Shown one piece after another: positions 7,016-17,000 of a stretch of DNA of 64,000 nucleotides. Each line of letters starts with the position of its first letter. Within the stretch, counting starts at the first letter, position 1. Origin of the DNA: Paracrocinitomix sp039939375 (GTDB lineage: Bacteria; Bacteroidota; Bacteroidia; Flavobacteriales_D; Crocinitomicaceae); the NCBI GenBank assembly GCA_039939375.1, contig JBDVJO010000011.1, positions 496,001-560,000 on the forward strand, read 5' to 3'. The notes beneath the pieces were generated by a model. It saw only the letters and a program-made list of their open reading frames with translations. It had not been told where the DNA came from and searched no databases. The translations under genes were made by a program, and so were the position numbers.

Positions 7016-9964
7016 TTACTGCTCAATTACCACTCCCATTTTGATGATAACCTTGGTTCCTTGGGCATTTCCGGCTTCATCATTTATCTGAAATGGACCA
7101 ATAATTAATAGATTTTCACCCGTTAATTTGCGCAATAACTCTATTCTACGGTTAGTGATTTCCATTCCTTTCGACTCGTGATCGCCTTCTATACTGGCCT
7201 TTTTGTTGTTTAATGTATTGTCAATTCCTACACCATCATCTACAACTTCAAATACAATATCCCCAAATTCTTCAAATATGTTAATCGATATATGCCCTTT
7301 TCGTTCTAAGGGTAATACTCCATGAATGATTGAATTCTCTACAAAAGGCTGCAGAATCATACTCGGAATTTCAATTCCTTCGGTGTCAATGCTTGATGCA
7401 ACATTTAATTCGTAGTCAAATTTTTCTTGAAACCTCATTTTCTCTAAGGTTAAGTACAATTCTATGCGTTCAACTTCTTCTTGCAGTGTCACAATGAAAT
7501 TATTGGCTGTAGAACTGTCCAAGTTTTTACGAATTAATTTTGCAAAACTGGATAAATATTTATTGGCGCTTCTCTTGTCAGAACTGTTAATGAAATACTG
7601 AATAGAATTTAAAGAATTGAATATAAAATGCCTATTCATTGAGGCGTTGAGCGATTGTTGTTCTAGAAATAAAAGTCTATTCTTAAACCCTAATCGTTCG
7701 TTTTCCTGCCGTTGTTTAATGACCCTAATTCTATTTTGGAAAACAAGAATAACGACAACCGAAATAACTAAAATGATCAGTAAAATAAACCACCAACTTT
7801 TCCAAAAAGGGGATTTTATGGTAATATGAATAGAGAGGGTTTTTGACCACTTGAAATTCTTATTTGTTGCACGTACTTCAAAATCATAATCACCTGGTGA
7901 AATGGAAGAATAGGTTGCCGATCTGGTTGTACTCAAGGGTGACCATCCATAATTCGCACCTAACAATCGGTATTCATACATCACTGATTTTGGATCTTTC
8001 AGGTTTATTCCAATAAATTCAAAAGTTAAGTGATTTTGATTGTAGGGCAAAACAATGCTTTTTGGCAAATTATAAATGGTGTCTAATTCAACCGGAAACC
8101 TATTGTAATCAAACTCTTCCATAAACAATAGTAGTCTTGTGAAATGAAGGTCTGGTGGATTGAAATTAAATAATTCTTCTTTCAGATTTGGGTTTATTCT
8201 AGCCAAACCATTTGAAGTTCCAACCCAAATATAGGATTGGCTATCCTCATAAATTGCATTTAAATTAGACTCTAAATTGATCAATCCTTCTGCGCTTCCG
8301 TAATGACTAATCTCATACCTAAATTCTCTATTTTTAATAGGTGAAATTTGATAGACTCCATTCATAGTTGCTGTCCATACATCTCCTGATCTGCTGGCTA
8401 ATACCCCAATCACAGTTTTTGATTTGAAGTCTTCCTGATCCAAGATAATTGGCACAATTACCCCACTATTTAATTTAACATAAAGACCATTGTTAGTTCC
8501 AATCCAAAGATTTTTATCCTGATCACATTCAACTGAGTTTATACTTTCTTCTTCCAATTCAATTGCAATCGGATTTTGAAAATTATCTTTTTCATTCACA
8601 ACAAATAAGCCACTTCTACTTGCAATAAACACACTTCCCTCTTCATAGCATAAGTCATTTATGTTTAGGTCTTTAGTGCTTTCAATATAATTTAGTTCAT
8701 CTCCTCTTAAAACATATAAGCCATTTGGGCCTCCAAAAACATAGGTAGAATCGAAATGTATGATGGATCTAATTTTAGAATTTATTTTCGTAGAAATTTC
8801 CTGATTAACCTGTTTGCCACCTTTGAAGCAACTGATTCCTCTTGAACTTGCTATCCAGTAAACGTTGTTTTCATCCACTAAACTGGACCAAACTGAATTG
8901 TTTGCCAATCCATTTTTGGTGTTGATGTACGAAATTTCGCCGGATTCGCTTTTAATGTTCAATCCTTCTCCATAGGTTCCAAACAAATAATTACCGTTCA
9001 AATCCTCATTAATATTCATGACCAAATTAGAACTTAATCCATCTTTAACGGAATAAGAAATCAATGCTTTACCTAAAAATTTTAGCAAACCATTTCCGTC
9101 TGTTCCTAGCCAAATATTTCCTTCTCTATCCCTAAATGAACTGATTAAACTTTCATTGACTAGTCCATTTTTCTCATTGTAAAAATCTACCTCATCTTTT
9201 TCTATCTCAACTACTCCATTTATTCCTGAACACAAAATGACATTTTCATCAGCATACATAGATCGTATTCTGTTCAAGCCAATATTGAAATTTGTATAGG
9301 CTTGACTTTCTAGGTCGTATGAAAATAAACCGTCTCCATAAGTAGATATTAAAAGTTCATCACCTCTTGCTTCTAAACCACTTACATTAAGTTCGGTAAA
9401 ACTGCTATCAGAAGATAAGGTATAACCGTTATTCCATAATTGAATACCAGATTTACCTCCGCAATACAGTGTTTCATTTTTGTAGTTCAGTAAAGTTCTA
9501 ATGTAAGGTTGGTTTTCTCCGTTGAATTCTTGAAGAAAAAAACCGGTTCCGTCAAACATAATCAACCCTTCATTGGTTGCTAGGTAAAGGTTTCCTTTAA
9601 ATGTTGTCATTTCATTAATCCGCTGCGGACTATCGAAGTAAAAGGGAGTAAATCGTTGATTTTCGTATTTTGCAATTCCTTCTGGAGTAGCCACCCATAC
9701 CACATTTTGATCATCTACATAGATGGTTTCAATTTTGTTATCCGGTAATCCATTATCAATCGCATAATTGACAAAGCTAATTCCGTCAAAACGGCTTAAT
9801 CCAGATTCTGTCCCAATCCATAAATAGCCAAATTGATCTTGGTTGATAGCGTTTATTTGAGATTGAGCAAGGCCGTCTTCTACCGTATAATTTTTGAAAT
9901 TATACTGTTGACTCAAACATTGATGTCCGAGTAAACATAAACAAATAATGAGGAGTTGCTTCAC
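7016..9964 (-). CDS. Two-component propeller sensor histidine kinase (LytS-type kinase core)
   Basis: This is a 982-residue membrane sensor kinase. It has a signal peptide (residues 1-18), then many two-component-regulator propeller repeats (for example GYLWIGTESGLSRFDG, ENIYLGTDGNG-like blocks) forming a large periplasmic beta-propeller to about residue 620, and a Y_Y_Y domain at about 640-715. One membrane helix (about 722-742) precedes a His_kinase domain with SMNRHFIFNSLNSIQ, where His779 is the expected phosphorylation site. The ATPase domain follows, with N-box VENSIIHG and G-box DDGVGID. The start codon directly abuts the stop of the LytTR regulator gene, so they form an operon and very likely a cognate pair. 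The sensed signal is unknown; similar propeller kinases often respond to glycans or surface cues (family knowledge). Confidence 0.9.
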   Translation of the reverse strand: MKQLLIICLCLLGHQCLSQQYNFKNYTVEDGLAQSQINAINQDQFGYLWIGTESGLSRFDGISFVNYAIDNGLPDNKIETIYVDDQNVVWVATPEGIAKYENQRFTPFYFDSPQRINEMTTFKGNLYLATNEGLIMFDGTGFFLQEFNGENQPYIRTLLNYKNETLYCGGKSGIQLWNNGYTLSSDSSFTELNVSGLEARGDELLISTYGDGLFSYDLESQAYTNFNIGLNRIRSMYADENVILCSGINGVVEIEKDEVDFYNEKNGLVNESLISSFRDREGNIWLGTDGNGLLKFLGKALISYSVKDGLSSNLVMNINEDLNGNYLFGTYGEGLNIKSESGEISYINTKNGLANNSVWSSLVDENNVYWIASSRGISCFKGGKQVNQEISTKINSKIRSIIHFDSTYVFGGPNGLYVLRGDELNYIESTKDLNINDLCYEEGSVFIASRSGLFVVNEKDNFQNPIAIELEEESINSVECDQDKNLWIGTNNGLYVKLNSGVIVPIILDQEDFKSKTVIGVLASRSGDVWTATMNGVYQISPIKNREFRYEISHYGSAEGLINLESNLNAIYEDSQSYIWVGTSNGLARINPNLKEELFNFNPPDLHFTRLLLFMEEFDYNRFPVELDTIYNLPKSIVLPYNQNHLTFEFIGINLKDPKSVMYEYRLLGANYGWSPLSTTRSATYSSISPGDYDFEVRATNKNFKWSKTLSIHITIKSPFWKSWWFILLIILVISVVVILVFQNRIRVIKQRQENERLGFKNRLLFLEQQSLNASMNRHFIFNSLNSIQYFINSSDKRSANKYLSSFAKLIRKNLDSSTANNFIVTLQEEVERIELYLTLEKMRFQEKFDYELNVASSIDTEGIEIPSMILQPFVENSIIHGVLPLERKGHISINIFEEFGDIVFEVVDDGVGIDNTLNNKKASIEGDHESKGMEITNRRIELLRKLTGENLLIIGPFQINDEAGNAQGTKVIIKMGVVIEQ

Positions 9965-10741
9965 TTAAAGAGCTTTCAACGTTTTCACAAAAGTGGAAAC
10001 TCGATTTCTTGCTACAGGCAACAATTTTCCTGTTTTCAGAACCGCAAAATGACCGTCTTCGTTTAAGTATTCTTTCAAAAACTCTAAATTGATAATGTGT
10101 GATTTATGTATACGATAAAAGATACTAGGATTTAATATTCCTTCGTAAATTTTCAAGGTTCTAGTGTCTAAATATCTGGTTCCATCATTGAAGTACAATA
10201 CAGTGCAATTTCCAGAAGCCTCTAAATAAACAATATCTTCTATGTGGATTAACTTTATTCCTTTTGTATGAGAAATTGCTACTTTATTTCCATATCCTTC
10301 AGACTCCATTGAAGAAGAAAGGTTTTTAATGGATTCAAAATAAGTTTCAAAGTTCTCTGGATTATCAGTAAACGCCGTTTTTGATTGTGTAATTCTATCA
10401 ACCGCATCAATCAAATCTTCAATATCAATAGGCTTTAACACGTAATGAATAGCGTTAGCCTGAAAAGCTCTAAGTGCATAATCCTTAAAAGCAGTAACAA
10501 ATATGACCAAGAAATCTCTGTTTTCAATTTGATCTAATAAATCAAAGCCTTCTGAGCCACTTGGCATTCTGATGTCAAGAAATACAACGTCTGGTTTAGA
10601 GTTTTCTATTAACTCCTTTGCATCTGTTACATTTCCGGCATCTCCAATAACTTCTATAGTTGGACAGTATTCTTCTAGCAACATTGAAAGATTTTTTCTT
10701 GCTAAATCTTCGTCATCAACTATTAAGGCCTTCAATTTCAT
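9965..10741 (-). CDS. LytTR-family response regulator
   Basis: This 258-residue regulator has a receiver domain at about 4-120, with acidic pocket residues Asp9-Asp10, the phospho-acceptor Asp56 (in VVFLDIRMP) and the conserved Lys in VLKPIDIEDL. A LytTR DNA-binding domain follows at about 150-258 (IVYLEASGNCTVLYF, YRIHKSHIINL). It is the first gene of a two-gene operon; its TAA is followed immediately by the ATG of the propeller kinase. The regulator-first order and zero-base spacing suggest tight co-expression. Target promoters cannot be deduced from this window. Confidence 0.93.
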   Translation of the reverse strand: MKLKALIVDDEDLARKNLSMLLEEYCPTIEVIGDAGNVTDAKELIENSKPDVVFLDIRMPSGSEGFDLLDQIENRDFLVIFVTAFKDYALRAFQANAIHYVLKPIDIEDLIDAVDRITQSKTAFTDNPENFETYFESIKNLSSSMESEGYGNKVAISHTKGIKLIHIEDIVYLEASGNCTVLYFNDGTRYLDTRTLKIYEGILNPSIFYRIHKSHIINLEFLKEYLNEDGHFAVLKTGKLLPVARNRVSTFVKTLKAL

Positions 10742-11055
10742 AATACACTTTTTGGATTTTGCGTAAAGCTCACTTTAGGTAAATATATGAATAATGATTA
10801 ATTCTCTTAAACCATAGAATCTCATTTTTATACACTTCAATAGAAATTTGCAACCGTACCGTTTATTTTAACCCAAACATTGAATTACTTGACTTAAATT
10901 GTATTCAGAAAAAATCTAACACATATGCTTATGATTAACACTATACATTTTAATCAAGCTAGTAAGATTTGGATTTTCAACGATAATGGGAACTAAATCT
11001 TAACAGCAAAAAAAAGGGAGCCAATTGAGCTCCCTTTTTTTATGTTCATACTTTT
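10742..11055. other. Intergenic region between the LytTR regulator and the giant barrel/Ig gene
   Basis: This 314-base AT-rich stretch should hold the promoter of the regulator/kinase operon (minus strand). I see only a weak TATATTTA-like element near 10783-10790 and no exact TAnnTTTG. At its right end lies the terminator of the giant gene. I see no convincing small gene in it. Confidence 0.6.
11009..11041 (-). terminator. Rho-independent terminator of the giant barrel/Ig gene
   Basis: GGGAGC (11016-11021) pairs with GCTCCC (11029-11034), extended by flanking A and T tracts on both sides. It lies 15 bases beyond the minus-strand stop codon and could work in both directions. Confidence 0.85.
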
Positions 11056-14000
11056 TTAGATTCCTCCGCCTCTTTGACGTCCACCACCTGTAGTAGTGGT
11101 CGTTGTCGTTTTTTCACCTGTTTTACCTGTTGTAGGCGCAGGCTTTGTAGTGGTTGTAGGAGTAGGTTTTGTTGTTCCAGTTGTGGTTGGTTTTGTCGTG
11201 CCTGTAGTTGTAGGCTTCGTTGTACCAGTGGTTGTTGGTTTCGTTGTGCCAGTTGTTGTTGGCTTCGTTGTACCTGTAGTAGTTGGTCTTGATGTTCCTG
11301 TTCCTCCTGGCTTCGTAGTTCCATTTGAAGGACGAGAAACTTCAGGTGTATAGGTAATCGTATATGACGAACTCGCGCTTTCAGATCCATTTCTAGCTGT
11401 TAATTTAATACTGTTCGCCCCTGCATTTAATTTTATCACAGCAGTAACTTGACCAGTGGATGAACTAAATGTGAATCCAGTAAATGCTCTTCCGTTAACC
11501 GTTAACTGCACATCACCTTTACCCTTCACGTTTCCAACTTGAGCTTTAAACATGTAAGTTGATGACTTAACAGTTGAGGTAGAACCACTAGGCGCTACAT
11601 TTCTAATTGTTGGTTTTTTAGGTGCGGGTGCTGGTTTACTATAGGTAACAGTGTAGGTTCTATTCGCCGATTTGTCACCATTCGTTGCTTCCACCTTAAT
11701 GCTATTTGCCCCTTCATTTAGTCTAAGAACAGCAATAACCATTTGCGTACTTGTACTATATGTGAAAGAAGATAAAGGTGTTCCGTTCACAATTACTTTA
11801 ACATCAGATTTGCTTTGAACATTGGCAACTTTTGCTTTAAACGTATACGTTTGAATCGCCGTATTGTCTGCAATTTTCTGAGGTTGAATATTTGTGATGA
11901 TTGGTGTTTCATATCGAATTACTTCAGCCGGTTTTTGATAAGTAATGGTCACCATTCTCTCGGCCTTAGAAGATCCATTGGCTTGTACTTTGATCACGTT
12001 CGCTCCCTCTACTAAATTTAAGTTAGCACTTAAAATACGAGTAGAAGTGTTATAATCAAAAGCACTGGTTTCAGCTCCGTTTACGATTAGTTTTAACTTT
12101 GACTTATTCTCAACGTTATCGACTTTAACTTTGAAGTTAAATGCAGGTGAACTAACATTACCCACTTTTCCTGAAGGAGCAATATTTGTGATCACTGGAG
12201 CAGGCATTGGAGGATTGGTTACATCCGAAGCCGTGCAGTTCACGTTGTATGTAATCGAGTTTGTTTTGTCTCCATTTTTAGCCTCAATCTTAATTGTGTT
12301 TGCTCCTGTTACTAATGATAGTGTAGAAGTTAATAACTCCGCGCTGATATCATAATTGAAGCTAGTGATTGGTTTCCCGTTTAAAATCAGTTTTAAATCC
12401 GTTTTGTCATTCACATTCTTCACTTTGGTTTTCATGTCAAACTTTTGTGTTCTTGAAGACATTTGTAAAGCATTTGGATTTATATTCTCAAATACTGGAG
12501 TTAAATACGTTTGTCCATGATTTCCTCCTGAACCTGTAGGATTTGAAGGTGCAGGACAGTTCGTTCCCTCATCAAGAGTAATTAACATAACACAGTCTTG
12601 ATAATCAATCCCGTAGTTCCCAACGAATCTTAATTCAAATAAATAAATAACGTCATTTGGCCCTATTGAAACATTACCGTTTCCATCAACTAAACCTGCT
12701 AAGAAGGTTTCAACTGATGCTTGACCTTGTGATGGTGCAAAGTTAGGAGCTTGATCTCCGTCTTTTAAGACATATACATATTGACTTGAAGTATTCGAAA
12801 TTTCAACATTTGACCAGTTTCCATTTTGATTTACACAAGTAGCCTTAATCACAATGTCAGATCCAGCTGGAGTTTGAACTGTTGTTTGCTCTCCTCCTTG
12901 AACGTAGTTGTTGTTATTGAAAGCGTAATAAGTACTTCCGCCGTCAATAGAGTATTCAACACTTACATAGGCATCTTGGCTATTGTTATAAATAACTGAT
13001 TCTCCCAGACACTGGATAGTTGCACAATAGTTTTCTTCAACGTGGACGTTTCCTGAGTTGTCTATATCAAATCCTCCTCCAGTATCAACCGGTGCGTTTG
13101 AAACTTCGCATGGACTTGTAGGTCTATTGTTTCCATTTCCGAAAGTTGGAACGTTGTCTGAGTTAACGCAGATTTCCCAATGCCCCATTGATCCTGGGTG
13201 AGAAGAACTTACATCTACCGTCAAGTTTCCTTCAAATAAGTAATACTGACCGTTCTGAACGGGATAAGCAACACCATTTACGATAGCATCTCCGCCACCT
13301 GCGATTGGTTTGAAGTATACTGCCGTGGCAGTACCTGCATATGAGAAGTTAGCATTGTTCGCTAAATCATCTCTGTTATAAGTACCTTGATCAGTTACCA
13401 AACAGAACTGCCAATCTGAATTTCCAGGATTAAATCTTGGTCCACATGGTTCTGGAGCAGGTTCATTATAAGTAATTACATATTCAACAATTTGATTGCT
13501 ACATTCATTAGATAGGTTCACCAAAATTGTATTTGCCCCATCCACTAATTGAATATTTGCTAAGGTAATTTTTCCGTCAAGAACGTTTAATACTGCCGGA
13601 ATTGAAGTTCCATTTAATGATGCAGTTACATTCGCTGGGTTATCTACATTAGTTGAAGTTAGTTCAATTGCATAAGCTGCATCCGTTACTGTCGCCGTAG
13701 CTGGTGTAATAAATCCGAACGTTAATGCATCACAAGGAGGGGTATAAGTAGTTGCCCAGTTTCCGAGAACATGCTCGCAACCATGTGCTTCTAATGTGAA
13801 GTTATTGATTCCTTCAATTAAAGTTGCTTGTGCGGTAACTTGTCCGTTTGCAAATGTAAATGGAATTGCTTGCCCATTATGTGTTAACGAAATGTTGGCA
13901 GAATCTATATTTGTCACACTTGCCGTGAAAGTGTATGCGGTATTTGTAACTACTGGATCAGTATTCGTAAAGCTAACCACTGGTGGTTCACAATCTGGTT

Positions 14001-17000
14001 CATCTTCAGCATAAACAATATGGAAGAAGGCGTCAGATGTGCTGCAATCATTAGTCATATGAACATCCAACGTGTTATTACCTAATTGCAATGCCTGACT
14101 ATTGATCGTAATTGTTCCTCCCAAATACATAAATGTAATAGGGTTTCCATTTAGGGTTACCGTAATATTTGCCTGTTCAACATGCATTGTACTCAACTTA
14201 ACGAATAGGTTTGGCGTGTTGGTATGAATGGTGTCATTCGTTTGAGGCATGATGTGAGTGTAGGTAATCGGATTACACGGAACCTGATAAGTCACTGTGT
14301 ATGTCACAGAAGTAGATTCGCATCCGTTAGCAGCTATGGTAACTTGATTAGCGCCTTCTTGCAAGCTCATTTGTGCGGTTAAAACACCTGCGGCAAAATT
14401 GCTGTTCACCACTTGACCATTTACTGATACAGTAATATCCGATCCGTTCGTAATGTTTGCTACTTGACACGTAAATGTAAAGATTGGATCGTTCGTTACA
14501 ATGTTGTTATTAGTAACTGTAATGATAGGGCTGTCACAATTATCAGACTCAATAGTATAAGTTACAGTTTCTGAGCTGCAATCGTTTCCAAAAGTAATCG
14601 TAACTGTGTTAGTTCCATCAACCAGAGTGATATCCGCGAGCGTAATAACATTGTTTACAAGCACTGCTGTTGCTGCGACACCATTAACTTGGGCGCTAAC
14701 ATTAGTAGAACTTTCAACGTTAGTAACATTCAATGAAATAGATGTGGTTAAACCATCAACTACCGTGTTAAGAGATGAAGGAGTTGCTAAGCTGTAAGTT
14801 ACCGGATTACATGGTATAGTGTAAGTCACATTGTAATTAGCAGAACTATTTACACATCCATTTGCATTTAAAACTAATGCGTTAACACCTTCACTCAAAG
14901 TAATGTCTGCTGTAAGTTGACCAGTGTTGACATCAAAAGTGAAAGGAACATTAGACCCATTGTTCGTCAGTGTAATCTGATTGGCAGCATCTATGTTACT
15001 CACTTGTGCATTGAAAGTATAAGCAGCATCTGTAACACCATCTATGTTTCCGTTTAGGTTGATTACTGGAGCGTCACATCCATCATGATGGATAGTTAAG
15101 TTAACTGTTTCGTTACTGCATGGGTTAGACATGGTAACCTCCACAGTGTTATCTCCATCAATTAATGTTAGATTACTAGTGATCACATCATTGTTAAATG
15201 TATGTGGCACAACTGTTCCGTTAAGTTTAACTAATATGCTTGATGCCGCAGCGTGCTGTGCAACCACATTTAGAGTAAACAACTCATCTGCAACCGAAGT
15301 TTCGTTTTGAGTAGGAGAAGATAGTGCAACCACAATAGGGTCACAAGGAATAGTATATGTAACATTAATCGTTTGTACATCTGTTTCACATCCGTTAGCT
15401 GTGATTTCAATAGTGTTCGCACCTTCTATTAAAGTGGCTTCTCCACTGATAGCACCAGTATTCGCATCAAAAACAAAACTAGTTGGCGCTCCATTTAATA
15501 AAACTTGAATTTCTGATTGATTTGCAATATTCGTTACAGAAGCACTGAAAGGATATGAAGCAATTGAAGCTGCAGCTGCATTAGGCAATAAAGTAATTAC
15601 TGGCGCCTGACAACCGTCATATTGAACAGTGTAAGTTATCGTTTCTGAACTACAATCGTTAGCCGCATTTACAACAATTGTATTTGTTCCATCTACTAAA
15701 GTAATTGCAGGTATAGATAAGGTATGCGTATTGGCGTCAAAGTTAAATGCAATCGCAGTTCCATTTAAGGTGGTTGATAGCTGCTGGGTATTTTCAATAT
15801 TTTGAATATTCAATGATACAGCATATCCAGCTTCAACAACAGTTTGGGTTGTCGCTGCTGGAGCCATTAACGAATATGTAATTGGCTCACAAGGAACTTC
15901 ATAAGTCACTGATATATTTGAGTTGGCTGTTTCACATCCGTTAACTGTTAGAATGATTGAGTTTGATCCTTCATTCAAGTTTAAAATCGCGGTTAGTAAG
16001 TTGTTTTGATCGTCAAAATCAAAACTCTGAACTTGTCCGTTTAATAGCAGTTGGATGTTATTCGCGCCATTTGAATTTTGAATTACAGCCGCAAAATCAG
16101 TTGTGCCTGAATTCAGAACTGCTCCATTATTGATTCCAGGAATTTCGATAGTTGGAGGAACGCACCCGTCATAATCAATCGTATATGTTACCGCTTCATT
16201 GCTACAATCATTTGTTAAATTAATTACGATTGTATTTGTTCCGTCAACCAACGTTAAGTTGTTTACACTAATGTTTCCAGCAATCGCATCAAAAGTGAAA
16301 GGAACAGCTGCTCCGTTCAATGTTGCAGAAATTCCGGAAGTTTCTAATGTACCATTTGCATGGAGAAGAACACTGTAGTTTTCATCTGTTACAGTTGTTG
16401 CTAAAGCAGATGGATGTAATAAACTAGTTGTTATTGCCTGACAAGGAATAGTATGCGTTATATTAGAAGTTAACTCAACCGTTTCACAAGAATTAGTTGC
16501 AACGATTTTAATGGCGTTTGCTCCCTCATTTAAATTAACTCCTGCACTTAACACTCCAGTGTTTGCATTGTAGCTGAAAGACTGAGATATTCCGTTAACA
16601 ATTAATTGAATATCAGACTGAATAACATTTGTGATGTTAGCCGTTATTGTTGTAGTTGCTGCAGGTATTACGGTATTATTGCTCGGAGTAACACCTGAAA
16701 TTATAGGTGGGTTACAAGCTTCTCTAAGAATATGATAAGTTAAAGTAGCAGTACCACATTCATTGGTTGCAGTGATAATTATCGTATTGTTTCCTAAAGT
16801 TAGATTTGCATTTTCTACAATTACAGTATTCGTTCCTGCATCAAAGCTAAAGTTAACCGCAGATCCATTTAAACTTGCTGCAATTTGTGTCGCATTTGTA
16901 ATTTCCGAAACACCAGAAGAAATAGAAATTTGCTCTTCTTGGGTTGTTACGTTTGTGCTTCCATTAACAGTAACTGTTGGGTCAACGCATGGTGCTTCTG

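Noticed and set aside
7600..7660. Arg replacing Pro in the kinase phosphorylation motif (MNRHFIFNS) as a sign of inactivation
   Set aside because: This variant is, to my knowledge, common in Bacteroidota LytS-type kinases; the ATPase motifs are intact.
11096..11353. Plus-strand frame of 85 residues rich in Val/Phe/Pro repeats
   Set aside because: It is the antisense shadow of the 24-bp repeat coding the Thr/Pro tail; no start context or promoter.
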